DNA of 64,000 nucleotides from Myroides fluvii. GTDB lineage: Bacteria > Bacteroidota > Bacteroidia > Flavobacteriales > Flavobacteriaceae. Where the stretch lies: assembly GCF_009792295.1 (NCBI RefSeq), contig NZ_CP039934.1, forward strand, positions 2,686,501 to 2,750,500. Reading direction: 5' to 3'. Position 1 is the stretch's first letter; each line of letters starts with the position of its first letter. A program made the position numbers and the translations under genes. Below, piece by piece: positions 8,554-17,633 of the stretch. Below the pieces are notes generated by a model. That model was not told where the DNA came from and searched no databases. It saw only the letters and a program-made list of their open reading frames with translations.

Positions 8554-9225
8554 ATGTTGAAAAAAATTTGTTTCGCAATGCTGTGTAGTGTTGCTTTTAT
8601 CGCTTGTAAGAAAGACGCAAATAAAATAGAAGCTATTGATCCAATAGAAGAGGTAATTGAGCCTGTAAACGACTTTAAAGAGGTTTTAGGGTATAAGATT
8701 GGAGAGGTGGCAACTGATTTTAGTTTAATTGGAACAGATGGGCAAAAACACAGTTTGGCTAGTATGGCTGAGGCAAAAGGGTATATCGTTATTTTTACGT
8801 GTAATCACTGTCCATATGCCCAGGCGTATGAGGAGCGTATTGTCGCTTTAGATCAAAAATACAAAGGATTGGGATATCCTGTCGTAGCTATTAATCCCAA
8901 TGATCCTGTCGTTCAACCCGAAGACGGATTGGAATTGATGAAGATAAGAGCGAAGGAAAAAGGATTTACATTTCCTTATTTGTTGGATGAAGGACAAAAA
9001 ATCTACCCACAATATGGAGCAACGAAAACACCACATGTTTATGTGTTGCAAAAAGAAGATGGAAAGCTAATAGTGAAGTATATCGGAGCGATTGATGATA
9101 ATTATGAAGATGCAACAAAAGTGTCGGATAAATATGTAGAAAAAGCCGTGGATGCTTTATTAACGGGAAAAGCAATCGAACAGACAACAACTGTGGCGAT
9201 TGGATGTTCGATTAAAGTGAAATAG
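8554..9225 (+). CDS. Thioredoxin-like / AhpC-TSA-type lipoprotein
   Basis: 223 residues. Lipobox VAFIACKK (Cys 18). A redoxin fold follows, with FTCNHCPYAQAYEERI giving a CxxC pair of the CNHC type, and KTPHVYVL containing the cis-proline. This CNHCPYA form is characteristic of a family annotated as thioredoxin family or peroxiredoxin-like. The C-terminal GCSIKVK carries an extra cysteine that could act in redox exchange. It is cotranscribed with the upstream TlpA-like gene, and the inferred role is extracytoplasmic thiol chemistry. Confidence 0.87.
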   Translation: MLKKICFAMLCSVAFIACKKDANKIEAIDPIEEVIEPVNDFKEVLGYKIGEVATDFSLIGTDGQKHSLASMAEAKGYIVIFTCNHCPYAQAYEERIVALDQKYKGLGYPVVAINPNDPVVQPEDGLELMKIRAKEKGFTFPYLLDEGQKIYPQYGATKTPHVYVLQKEDGKLIVKYIGAIDDNYEDATKVSDKYVEKAVDALLTGKAIEQTTTVAIGCSIKVK

Positions 9226-9228
9226 TGC

Positions 9229-9300
9229 GGAAATCGGAGCGAAGTAGCGATTCATCGAACTCCAAAACCAAATATAAACTCAGTGAGGTAGAGAGGAGAG
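9229..9300. repeat. Dispersed intergenic repeat, copy 2
   Basis: Starts GGAAATCGGAGCGAAG, continues GATTCATCGAA, CCAAAACCAAATA and CAGTGAGGTA, and ends GAGGAGAG. It shares the first segment and the end with the copy at 31422-31510. Confidence 0.75.
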
Positions 9301-9328
9301 CAGAAAGGGTGTGCTTTCTTCTCTCCTC
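9293..9328. terminator. Hairpin between convergent genes
   Basis: GAGGAGAGCAGAAAG pairs with CTTTCTTCTCTCCTC around a 6-base loop. It sits between the thioredoxin lipoprotein gene and the convergent methyltransferase gene. The T-run is poor. Confidence 0.55.
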
Positions 9329-9342
9329 TTTCTTCTTTCCAA

Positions 9343-10065
9343 TTAATTTTTATGCAAAATAAAAATACACGGTCTTTTGTGTAGATCAATTGTTGTTCGC
9401 TTCCAAGCCGAAATTGGTTTCGTTTGTATCAATTCACTTTCAAGCGTAATATCACAAGCGATACACAAGAGTGTATTAGGGTGTAAAGTTTGGATTAAAT
9501 CTTCGAGTAATTGATTATTTCGGTAAGGTGTTTCAATAAAAATTTGCGATTGACTTTTCTCAAAAGACAAGCGTTCAAATGTTTTTAGTGCTCCTTTTTT
9601 CTCATTTTTATCAATAGGGAGGTAACCGTTAAAGGCAAAACTCTGTCCATTCATTCCTGAAGCCATCAGCGCTAATAGAATGGAAGATGGACCAACCAAC
9701 GGCAGTACACGGATGTTTTGTTTGTGTGCTAGTTCAACAATAGTAGCACCAGGATCAGCAATCCCCGGACAACCAGCTTCACTGATTACACCTACATCTT
9801 TTCCTTCTAGTAGTGGTTGTATATATTGCTTGTGTGTAGCCGGATCCGTGTGTTTATTTAAAGGAAATAAAATCAATTCCGATTGTTTCTTTTCTGGTGC
9901 AATTCGCTTGATGAATTTGCGAACTGTTTTTTCGTTTTCAACGATGAAAATATCCAATCGATTGATGGTATCTTTAACAGCTTGCGGAAGTACTTGCATG
10001 GGTTCATTGTCTCCCAATGTTGTGGGAATCATGTACAGGGTTCCTGTTTGAGTGGCTTTATCCAT
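9343..10065 (-). CDS. rsmI: RsmI-like SAM-dependent methyltransferase (tetrapyrrole methylase fold)
   Basis: 240 residues. Signature segments of the RsmI family are present: GTLYMIPTTLGD at the N-terminus, VGVISEAGCPGIADPG (family form DAGxPGISDPG) and VGPSSILLALMASG. RsmI 2'-O-methylates C1402 of 16S rRNA. This shorter form lacks the C-terminal extension of the E. coli enzyme and has EAGCPG instead of DAGTPG; flavobacteria often carry both a long and a short paralogue, so its exact target is uncertain. A TACCTTTG promoter lies at 10100-10093. Confidence 0.8.
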   Translation of the reverse strand: MDKATQTGTLYMIPTTLGDNEPMQVLPQAVKDTINRLDIFIVENEKTVRKFIKRIAPEKKQSELILFPLNKHTDPATHKQYIQPLLEGKDVGVISEAGCPGIADPGATIVELAHKQNIRVLPLVGPSSILLALMASGMNGQSFAFNGYLPIDKNEKKGALKTFERLSFEKSQSQIFIETPYRNNQLLEDLIQTLHPNTLLCIACDITLESELIQTKPISAWKRTTIDLHKRPCIFILHKN

Positions 10066-10092
10066 AATATTTTGGAACTGTGTTTTAAACTA

Positions 10093-10100
10093 CAAAGGTA
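10093..10100 (-). promoter_or_regulatory. -7 promoter element of the RsmI-like gene
   Basis: TACCTTTG on the minus strand, 28 bp before the ATG at 10065. Confidence 0.5.
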
Positions 10101-10169
10101 AGTAAAGCAGTTTAGAAAAAATAAAAGGAAGAAATGCAATTTCCTCCTTGAATCTATTATATAAAATTA

Positions 10170-10628
10170 CTAAGATTTTAAATCTTGAGCGATAAGCGTA
10201 CACGCCTCATCGACTAATTGAAAAACATGTTCAAATCCATCTGGACCTCCGTAATACGGATCGGGAACTTCTGCTTTTTTACCTGGATGGGTGATGTCTA
10301 ATAACAAGCGAACTTTTTGTACATCTTCTGGATTTTCAGCCAATTGAATGACGTTGTTGTAGTTCGATTGATCCATCACAAAAATATAATCAAAAGCAGT
10401 GAAATCACTTTTTTTAAATTGTCTAGCTCTTTGTGTGGTTAAGTCAATGCCGTATTTTCTAGCTACTGCAATGGAACGTTGATCAGGTAATTCACCTACA
10501 TGCCAATTTCCAGTACCTGCAGAATCTACTAAAAAGTCTTCTTGGGGAAGTTTAGCTTGTAAAATACCTTCGGCCAAAGGAGACCTACAGATATTTCCTA
10601 AACATACCATGAGTACTTTTACTTTCAT
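10170..10628 (-). CDS. Low-molecular-weight protein-tyrosine phosphatase
   Basis: 152 residues. The active-site loop is VCLGNICRSP (Cys9, Arg15), and the general-acid Asp is in VPDPYYGG near the C-terminus, both diagnostic. Its ATG overlaps the dnaA stop (TAATG), so the two are translationally coupled. It removes phosphate from tyrosine or arginine; in bacteria often tied to polysaccharide export, but no tyrosine kinase lies nearby, so the substrate is unknown. Confidence 0.92.
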   Translation of the reverse strand: MKVKVLMVCLGNICRSPLAEGILQAKLPQEDFLVDSAGTGNWHVGELPDQRSIAVARKYGIDLTTQRARQFKKSDFTAFDYIFVMDQSNYNNVIQLAENPEDVQKVRLLLDITHPGKKAEVPDPYYGGPDGFEHVFQLVDEACTLIAQDLKS

Positions 10629-12067
10629 TACATATTGAACTTTTGGTTAATTTCATCGTGGAATTTCTTGAATTCCTTGTCTGTTTCCAATAGGTTGTCT
10701 ACTGTTTTACATGCGTGTAATACGGTAGCGTGATCGCGTTTTCCTATTTGAGAACCAATATTAGCCAAAGACGATTTGGTGTATTTTTTTGCAAAAAACA
10801 TAGCCAATTGTCTTGCTTGTACGATATTGCGTTTTCTCGTTTTTGATTTCAGTGTTTCAATATCCATTTCAAAGTAATCGGAAACTACTTTTTGGATGTA
10901 GTCAATTGAAATTTCTTTTTGCGTATGCTTGATGAATTTCTCAATAACTTGACGAGCTAAATCAATCGTTACTTCTTGTTTGTTGAATGATGATTGTGCA
11001 ATCAGTGAAATGATGGCACCTTCTAATTCACGAACGTTAGTAGAAACGTTTTTAGCCATATAATCGATGATGTTTTCTGGCATTGTCACACCATCGCGGT
11101 ATAAAATATGTTTAACAATCTTAACGCGAGTTTCAAAATCAGGTGTTTGAATTTCTGCAGATAATCCCCATTTAAAACGAGATAATAAGCGTTGCTCAAT
11201 ATCTTGCATATCAACTGGTGCTTTATCTGAAGTTAAGATAACTTGTTTTCCATTTTGATGTAAGTGGTTGAAAATGTGAAAAAACACATCTTGCGTTCCA
11301 GACTTACCAGATAAGAATTGAATATCATCGACAATTAATACATCAATTAATTGATAAAAATAGATGAAATCATTTCTCGTTTGTTTACGCACTGAATCAA
11401 CATATTGTTGCGTAAATACTTCCGCAGAAATATAAAGGACTGTTTTGTCGGGAAAGTATTCTTTAATTTCTACACCAATAGCATGAGCTAAGTGAGTTTT
11501 ACCTAATCCAACACCACCAAAAATCAATAAAGGGTTGAATGAAGTTCCTCCTGGTTTTTTAGACACAGCCATACCTGCAGAACGCGCTAAGCGGTTTGCA
11601 TCTCCTTCTAAGAAATTGTCAAATGAATAATTAGAGTTTAATTGCGACTCAATTTTTACATTTCGAATACCCGGTATGATGAAAGGATTTTTTAATTCTG
11701 GGTTTTTATTCTGAACTGGGACATCTAATTCTTGTGGTTTTACAGGTCCTCGTTGTGAACTGGGTAACTGTTCTGTAAATGGTTGCTTGTTACCAGATAC
11801 ATTTTCCATTTGAATTTTATATAGTAACTTCGCATTGCCACCTAACACTTTTGTCAACGCAACTTTCAATATGCTTACATAGTGCTCCTCTAGCCATTCA
11901 TAGAAGAATTTGCTAGGCACCTGTATATATAACTTGTCTTCAGTTAATTCAATGGCTTTAATAGGCATGAACCAAGTCTTGAATGCTTGTTCGCCTATGT
12001 TGTCCTTTATGAATTCAAGACAAGCATTCCAAGCAGATTGCGCTGTCATGTCTTTGTATTCGTGCAT
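10628..12067 (-). CDS. dnaA: Chromosomal replication initiator DnaA
   Basis: 479 residues. Domain I (about 8-80) mediates self-association. Domain III is the AAA+ ATPase with Walker A FGGVGLGKTHL, Walker B VLIVDDIQFL and sensor/arginine-finger region LLSRFKWGL. Domain IV binds DnaA boxes and ends with the GKRDHATVLHAC signature. M7 (MTAQSAWNACL) is an alternative start and matches the common flavobacterial N-terminus better. No cluster of TTATNCACA boxes is visible in the 187 bp upstream, so the origin need not be here. Confidence 0.97.
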   Translation of the reverse strand: MHEYKDMTAQSAWNACLEFIKDNIGEQAFKTWFMPIKAIELTEDKLYIQVPSKFFYEWLEEHYVSILKVALTKVLGGNAKLLYKIQMENVSGNKQPFTEQLPSSQRGPVKPQELDVPVQNKNPELKNPFIIPGIRNVKIESQLNSNYSFDNFLEGDANRLARSAGMAVSKKPGGTSFNPLLIFGGVGLGKTHLAHAIGVEIKEYFPDKTVLYISAEVFTQQYVDSVRKQTRNDFIYFYQLIDVLIVDDIQFLSGKSGTQDVFFHIFNHLHQNGKQVILTSDKAPVDMQDIEQRLLSRFKWGLSAEIQTPDFETRVKIVKHILYRDGVTMPENIIDYMAKNVSTNVRELEGAIISLIAQSSFNKQEVTIDLARQVIEKFIKHTQKEISIDYIQKVVSDYFEMDIETLKSKTRKRNIVQARQLAMFFAKKYTKSSLANIGSQIGKRDHATVLHACKTVDNLLETDKEFKKFHDEINQKFNM

Positions 12068-12254
12068 TTTTGGTTAGATTTTTAAAAAAACAGTTACTAT
12101 TTTTGAATGTTTTTTGGATTGATGTCGGTGTCGAATCAGATGGCAAATATGTGAACAATTTTTTGGATAAAAAAACGATTAGGTCATTGTAAAATTCAAA
12201 AAAAAATGGTAAGTACATTTATAATTCAATTAGTCAAATAAAAGTAAAAAGAAT

Positions 12255-12665
12255 ATGAAAAAATTCGATCACACTGTACGTGTGCGCTATGCGGAAACTG
12301 ATCAGATGGGCGTGGTATATCACGGCAACTATGCCCAATACTTTGAAATAGGGAGAGTTGAATGGTTGCGCAACTTGGGGATCTCTTATAAGCGGATGGA
12401 GGAGTTGGGAATTATGCTCCCGGTTGTATCGCTAACGATGAACTATAAAAAGCCAGCTAAATATGATGAGAACCTTTGTATTCGAACTATATTCAAAACA
12501 TGTAGTGGTGTAAAAATAGAATTCGATTATGAATTATATAACGAAAATAACGAGTTATTAACAACAGGATATTCTATGTTAGTGTTTGTCGACATGAAAT
12601 CAGGTCGTCCGACTATGCCTCCTCCTTATGTTTTGGAAAAAATAAATACAATGGCTGAGGAATAA
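12255..12665 (+). CDS. Hotdog-fold acyl-CoA thioesterase (YbgC/FadM type)
   Basis: 136 residues, standard for the family. RYAETDQMGVVYHGNY near the N-terminus contains the catalytic Asp16 and the HGNY segment of 4HBT/YbgC thioesterases. It hydrolyses acyl-CoA in the cytoplasm; the chain-length preference cannot be read. It is divergent from dnaA and followed by an exported protein gene, and there are no tol-pal genes here. Confidence 0.9.
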   Translation: MKKFDHTVRVRYAETDQMGVVYHGNYAQYFEIGRVEWLRNLGISYKRMEELGIMLPVVSLTMNYKKPAKYDENLCIRTIFKTCSGVKIEFDYELYNENNELLTTGYSMLVFVDMKSGRPTMPPPYVLEKINTMAEE

Positions 12666-12718
12666 TTTTTTTTATTCTTTGAAGTAATTATATCTTTATC
12701 AAAACAAACTAGTGCACT

Positions 12719-13450
12719 ATGAAAAACTTATTGGCGCTATTGAGTATGTTGTGTATCGGATTGACCTCCTATGCTCAACGATCTACTTTAATAGATGGGC
12801 GTGTTCGATTGTACAATGGACAAATTATTCCAGTTGTCATTGAAAATAAAAATACTAAAGAGAAAACCCAATCCGATCAGACGGGGTATTTTTTAATTCA
12901 AACTCATTTAGGTGATACGTTGCGTTTCTCAAGTGAATATAGTGCAACGATGTTATATGTCATTGATGAAGGAGATTTACAAACCAAGCGCATTACACCT
13001 GTACTAGTGAAACCAGGACAAAAACTGGAAGAAATCGTAATCGTAAAAAAAGAGTTTGGCGAAGGTGAAATGGATTTTGGAGGCAAAAAGCTTACACCTG
13101 CAGAAAAGCGATACAATAAAAATAATCGCATTTTCATGGCGACGCAAGATTTGAAAATGGGAATCACCATAGATGGTATTATCAATCGGTTGAATGGAAC
13201 GCGAAAACGCGATTTAAAAATGATTGAATACGAAAAGATAGAAAATAATATGATGTCTTTTTACAAGCAATACCCAAGAGAAGAACTGATGAAGGATTTG
13301 GGAATACCAGAATATCACGTGGATGCTTTTGTTATTTATTTTGTTACTCAACCTGATACAAATAAAATCAAAGTAGATCAAAGCGAAGGATATCAAATTC
13401 TTTTAGCACAGTATTATGATGAGTTTCTTACTTTTATCAAAGGCGAGTAA
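12719..13450 (+). CDS. Exported protein with a carboxypeptidase-regulatory-like N-terminal domain
   Basis: 243 residues. Signal peptide 1-19 (cleavage after SYA). Residues about 24-105 (IDGRVRLYNGQIIPVVIENK ... QSDQTGYFLI) follow the pattern of the beta-sandwich domain common at the start of Bacteroidota TonB-linked and surface proteins, here without a TonB barrel. The C-terminal half (about 125-240) is helical and charged, with no motif I recognise. Function unknown; probably periplasmic or outer-membrane associated. Ends at a strong terminator. Confidence 0.75.
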   Translation: MKNLLALLSMLCIGLTSYAQRSTLIDGRVRLYNGQIIPVVIENKNTKEKTQSDQTGYFLIQTHLGDTLRFSSEYSATMLYVIDEGDLQTKRITPVLVKPGQKLEEIVIVKKEFGEGEMDFGGKKLTPAEKRYNKNNRIFMATQDLKMGITIDGIINRLNGTRKRDLKMIEYEKIENNMMSFYKQYPREELMKDLGIPEYHVDAFVIYFVTQPDTNKIKVDQSEGYQILLAQYYDEFLTFIKGE

Positions 13451-13470
13451 GTAAGAGCAAAAAAATACAA

Positions 13471-13501
13471 GGGATGAATGTCGTAATTCATCCCTTTTTT
13501 T
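13471..13501 (+). terminator. Terminator after the exported protein gene
   Basis: Perfect 9-bp stem GGGATGAAT / ATTCATCCC with a 6-base loop and a run of T. Confidence 0.9.
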
Positions 13502-13546
13502 ATACCCTTAATTTTTATTGTGGTATCTTGCTGATTATATTGAAAC

Positions 13547-13554
13547 TAGCTTTG
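13547..13554 (+). promoter_or_regulatory. -7 promoter element of the membrane protein gene
   Basis: TAGCTTTG, with a TTG 16 bp upstream (13528-13530); 36 bp before the ATG. Confidence 0.5.
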
Positions 13555-13589
13555 TTTAGCTCGAATAGGAAAATAAAAAACAGATAGAA

Positions 13590-14405
13590 ATGAAGGTAAA
13601 CCACGGTAAAAAAATCAATATAATTCCCATTGCAATTGTATTAATACTATTTTCGATTGGAAACGCTTGGCTATCTACGCTAACCGCGATTCCCCTTCAA
13701 ATGGGGCAAGCACTTGTAAAAGGGAAGTTGTATACTGGGCCTATTGAGCGCGTAGTGGACGAACGCGGTGTTGTATCTGTTGGTGTAACTGCTGAGCAAA
13801 GGAACGGAGATGCCGTCTTTATTCCGGCAGAACGCTTGGATGAGATTACCTATGATTTGTTTTGGGATATCGATCAAGCGGTGCTAATGGATGCTGAAGG
13901 AGGTTCGTTTTGGTTGACGTATGAAGATTTGCTTATTGCGTATGCTATCCTCGTTGTAGCGTTTTTAGCTTTTCGAATCGCTGTATTTTTAGTCTTATTG
14001 GTTTTACAGGGGGTGACTGTTATAGGAAATCAAACTGCCGCCCATATCAGAAAAGGCGTTCATTTCCTGATTAAACCCATGCGGATGTTGCTCTTTGGGT
14101 ATATCCTAGTTGTGTTTTATCAGCATCGAATCTTCGGATATGAAGAAGAAGCGGAAGCTTTTTCTATCTTTATATTGATTTACGGTTTATACTTCCTCTT
14201 TGTTATCATTAAGCGACTTTTGGATATTCGTCGCTATTGGACTGTTCATTCCAGCGAGGGAGATACGAGGAGCTTGTCTGTAAATCCCACGGCATCTGAA
14301 GTTGCGTATTCGCCTATGGCTACTATGCCCACAGCAAAGCACGATAATGATTTGATTCAACGTAAAAAAAGAACGTTTAAACACCAAACGTCTCGTTATA
14401 ATTAG
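13590..14405 (+). CDS. Four-span membrane protein of unknown function
   Basis: 271 residues. Hydrophobic spans at about 10-30, 112-140, 163-180 and 190-210. A loop of about 80 residues lies between spans 1 and 2, and the tail is polar and basic. The layout loosely recalls DUF2975 proteins, which usually sit beside a small helix-turn-helix gene; none follows here. No catalytic motif. It has its own promoter. Confidence 0.6.
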   Translation: MKVNHGKKINIIPIAIVLILFSIGNAWLSTLTAIPLQMGQALVKGKLYTGPIERVVDERGVVSVGVTAEQRNGDAVFIPAERLDEITYDLFWDIDQAVLMDAEGGSFWLTYEDLLIAYAILVVAFLAFRIAVFLVLLVLQGVTVIGNQTAAHIRKGVHFLIKPMRMLLFGYILVVFYQHRIFGYEEEAEAFSIFILIYGLYFLFVIIKRLLDIRRYWTVHSSEGDTRSLSVNPTASEVAYSPMATMPTAKHDNDLIQRKKRTFKHQTSRYN

Positions 14406-14756
14406 GGATGGAAATCATGTGCCGCTCTTTGTAACCAATCTTCTTGTCTTTTTTATTCTGTTTTTAGCGCTTGGAATTTGGGATAGATCAAAATGATTCT
14501 CAATCATGATATGGCTTGGACGAAAACAGGTTCTAGGAGCAGGGAAGCTATCTAGTGTCTAAAAAGAGGAAAAGGGAAGTAGTTAGGTGAAGCGGAATGG
14601 AAATGACCACTATATAAAATTAGGACGAAAATTATAACTTTGAGTTTAATTGTTTAATTAACAAGAGATATGGTTTGATGTTGTAAATCAATGTGATTGG
14701 AAATGCGGGAGGAATTGATTTGAAATATAGCCGACTGCTCATAATAAAGACAAGGT
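14406..14756. other. 351-bp gap without a recognisable gene
   Basis: Only very short open frames on both strands. A TAACTTTG element at 14635-14642 could be the promoter of the WG-repeat gene, which would leave a leader of about 110 bases. No hairpin or repeat stands out. Confidence 0.5.
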
Positions 14757-16391
14757 ATGAAGATATTGTTACAAGCATTTTTTCTTTTTTTGGGAGGAGT
14801 GTTGTTTGCGCAACAAAATGAATATACAATTTACGAGGTTGGTAAAGGAGAAATTTTAAAAAACAAATATTTCTATTTAGGCCATTATGTCGATGACCTA
14901 TTTATTGCTGTGCCACTGAGAGATAGTGTTGATTACACCTATGCTGATTTAGCAGGTATTATTACTATAAAAGAAGAGGTAAAACTTCCTTTCCAATATA
15001 GAAATATTGAAAAAGTAAGGGATGATTATGGTTTGTATAAGGAACAGGTTCCTTTATTAGCTATTTCTAATGGAAGAGGTCGAGCATTATATCGATTAAA
15101 TTCTAGTGTTTTTGAACCTCTTACAGATTTTAAATATTTGAAATTCAGACCTTATTTGTTTGACGGACAATACTTGATGGCTTATAATGGATTTGGACAA
15201 ATGGTTAATTTAGAGACAAGGGAAATTACAAACACAAATTTCACAGAATTGTTACCTCTAAATAATGATTTAATTGCCGCAATCGATATGTGGAGAAAAT
15301 GTGGAATACTAAATAAACAAGGTGATACTATTTTACTCCCTACCTATGATCGAATTAATAATATATCAGAGCAGTTGATTACTATTAGTGAAGGCGAAAC
15401 TCTTGGGGTGTTAGATGCAAAAGGTGTACAAATAGTGCCTCCCATTTATCGCAACATAACACTCAGCTCAACAAGAATATTAGCAAAATCATTTGATGAA
15501 GTTGAACATATTTACCCAGAGCTAATAGCTGAAAAAGAAGAGGTCATGGATTTTGATCTTGTAAAACAAACAGAAGAATGTCGAAAGCCTTTTATAGTTT
15601 CTTCAAACTATGCGAAAAAAAGAGAGATTTTTAATTTGTGTGGAGCTTTTGATTTTTATGGAAATCAAAAAATCCCCTTCGAATACTATTCATTAACAAA
15701 AGGAATTTCTAATGAGATCATAGCGAATAAAAATGGAAAAATGGGAGTTATAACTGAAGATGGAAGGGTTGTACTCGATTTTGAATACGATGATATAACA
15801 ACGCTATTTGATGTATTCTATCTTGTAACGAAGGAAGATAAACAAGGGCTTTTCATTCAAGGAAGTAAGAAGTTATTGGAGGTGATGTACAAAGATATAT
15901 TTCCTATTTCAGCACATTCTGTACTGTTTTTAGAACATGGTGAATGGAGTAAAGTGACCTATCGATCAGAATATAAAAAACACAAGATTCATAAAACAAA
16001 TCTCAATGCTAATTACAGCTTTGCTTATATGGATACCTTTAATAGAACAACGGCTACTTATGAGAAAAACACCGATTTTTTTGTGGTTTTAGAATGTAGT
16101 AATTCGGGTATTGTCGATAAGCATTTGAATGTGATAATTCCTTGTAAACACAGAGAAATACCTCGATATTTTAATGAAAAGTTTTTCAACTTTGAAAAGA
16201 AGTATACCGTTAAAGGAATCGAGTTAAAAGATATGGATTTGAGTGAGGATAATGTTCAATTTAAAGAAGTAATCATTGGGAAAAAAGGCGAGAAATACGG
16301 AGTTGTCAATGATAAAGGAACTGTACTTGTGCCATTTCAATATTCTCATATTCAACCTATAGATGGAAAGCGTTTTGTGGTGAGGAAATAG
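14757..16391 (+). CDS. Secreted WG-repeat protein
   Basis: 544 residues. Signal peptide about 1-18 (GGVLFAQQ). At least four WG-type repeats are visible: GILNKQGDTILLPTYDRI, LGVLDAKGVQIVPPIYRNI, MGVITEDGRVVLDFEYDDI and YGVVNDKGTVLVPFQYSHI, the last at the C-terminus. These repeats form beta-rich, probably propeller- or solenoid-like surfaces of unknown partner. It is AT-richer than its neighbours and lies in a stretch with a CRISPR relic and a broken gene, so it may be an accessory gene. Biological role not known. Confidence 0.8.
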   Translation: MKILLQAFFLFLGGVLFAQQNEYTIYEVGKGEILKNKYFYLGHYVDDLFIAVPLRDSVDYTYADLAGIITIKEEVKLPFQYRNIEKVRDDYGLYKEQVPLLAISNGRGRALYRLNSSVFEPLTDFKYLKFRPYLFDGQYLMAYNGFGQMVNLETREITNTNFTELLPLNNDLIAAIDMWRKCGILNKQGDTILLPTYDRINNISEQLITISEGETLGVLDAKGVQIVPPIYRNITLSSTRILAKSFDEVEHIYPELIAEKEEVMDFDLVKQTEECRKPFIVSSNYAKKREIFNLCGAFDFYGNQKIPFEYYSLTKGISNEIIANKNGKMGVITEDGRVVLDFEYDDITTLFDVFYLVTKEDKQGLFIQGSKKLLEVMYKDIFPISAHSVLFLEHGEWSKVTYRSEYKKHKIHKTNLNANYSFAYMDTFNRTTATYEKNTDFFVVLECSNSGIVDKHLNVIIPCKHREIPRYFNEKFFNFEKKYTVKGIELKDMDLSEDNVQFKEVIIGKKGEKYGVVNDKGTVLVPFQYSHIQPIDGKRFVVRK

Positions 16392-16407
16392 GGCATGTCT
16401 TTTTAGA

Positions 16408-16550
16408 GGAATTGAAATTGGTTTCTGAAGGAATTTCTTGAGTGACAAAAATCAACTTCTAATCGTACCCTATAGGAATTGAAAGTTTTCATTTGCGCAA
16501 AAACTTTCTTTACAATTTTACTTTTAAGCGTACCATACGGGAATTGAAAT
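16408..16550 (+). CRISPR. Probable relic of a CRISPR array (two degenerate repeats plus a half repeat)
   Basis: Two 30-bp units at 16456-16485 and 16521-16550 match at 24 of 30 positions (pattern CTTYTAAKCGTACC, then GGAATTGAAA) and enclose a unique 35-bp stretch. A third partial unit, only its last 11 bases GGAATTGAAAT, ends at 16418, giving unit lengths of 67 and 65 bp. The 30+35 geometry and the ATTGAAA end resemble Bacteroidota type I-B/III repeats. No cas genes are in the window, and the repeats have diverged, so this would be a dead remnant. Confidence 0.45.
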
Positions 16551-16644
16551 TCGGTTTGAATCTCACAAAATGACCTTACAAAAATAGGTCGAAAGAGAAC
16601 ATTAATTTTACAACTCCTGACATACGGATGTCACTAGGTGGGTG

Positions 16645-16652
16645 TAAGTTTG
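16645..16652 (+). promoter_or_regulatory. -7 promoter element of the broken hydrolase gene
   Basis: TAAGTTTG, 30 bp before the ATG. Confidence 0.45.
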
Positions 16653-16682
16653 CATCATTGATTAATCTTTAAAAGAATAAAA

Positions 16683-17633
16683 ATGATAAACGAAATTAAC
16701 TCAATCAATTTTCCTCAACCTACGCTTATCTCGGTCAATGGTGTGGAATTGGAAGTTTTTGAAGCAGGTAAACAGCATGTTGGAAAGCCTATTGTACTCT
16801 GTCATGGTTTTCCAGAACATGCCTTTTCTTGGCGTCATCAGGTATCAGCCCTTGTTGCAGCTGGTTATCATGTTATTATTCCAAATCAGAGAGGGTATGG
16901 CAACTCATCGAGTCCAACCGAAGTAACTCAATACGATATCGCACACCTGACAGGGGACCTAGTAGCATTACTTGATCACTTTGGATATGAAGATGCCGTT
17001 TTTGTTGGTCACGATTGGGGAGCAAATGTCGTTTAGAATCTGGCGCTATTACACCCAGCACGAGTAAGTAAAATTATAAACTTAGCTTTGCCTTATCAAG
17101 AGCGAGGTGAAATGCCTTGGCTTGAGTTTATGGAAGCAATATTTGGAGAGGATTTCTATTTTGTTCACTTCAATCGACAAGTAGGGGTTGCAGATGCTAT
17201 CATGAATGAAAACGCAGCTCAGTTCCTCCGCAATATATTCCGCAAAAATATACCGCTCGCGCCATCAGCACCTGGAATGTTGATGATAGATCTTGCACAA
17301 GCAGAACATCCATTGGGGGAACCTTTAATGGAGGAAAGTGAACTAGCTGTATTTGTTTCTGCCTTTGAATCCTCCCGTTTTACAGGAAGTATAAATTGGT
17401 ACAGAAACCTTGATAGAAACTGGCATTTCATGGCAGATATAACGCCTATTATTCCTCAACCAACGCTTATGATATATGGTGAGCAGGATACAATTCCTGA
17501 AAGTGAAAATCTAAAAAATAGCGTTCCTAATTTGGATATTGTAAGATTGGATTGTGGTCACTGGATTCAACAAGAAAAACCAGAAGAAACGACTCAGGCA
17601 ATTTTAAAATGGTTAAAACAACAACATGCTTAA
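16683..17633 (+). pseudogene. Alpha/beta hydrolase (epoxide-hydrolase-like) interrupted by one nonsense codon
   Basis: A complete alpha/beta hydrolase of about 316 codons stays in one frame but has a TAG at 17034-17036 (codon 118). Before it are the oxyanion segment HGFPEHAFSW and the nucleophile elbow VGHDWGANVV (Asp111). After it are NLALLHPARV and the histidine segment CGHWIQQEKPEET. The family normally has Trp at the interrupted position (HDWGA..VWNLA), so TGG to TAG by one base change is the likely cause. The downstream piece has an internal ATG at 17088 but lacks the nucleophile. It overlaps the next gene by 8 bp. Either recently dead, read through, or a sequencing error. Confidence 0.88.

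Noticed and set aside
10628..12067. dnaA-phosphatase-methylase as a newly found operon
   Set aside because: Only dnaA and the phosphatase are coupled; the RsmI-like gene has its own promoter element at 10100-10093.
12068..12254. Origin of replication next to dnaA
   Set aside because: No cluster of TTATNCACA boxes; only one weak match (TGTGAACAA) was seen.
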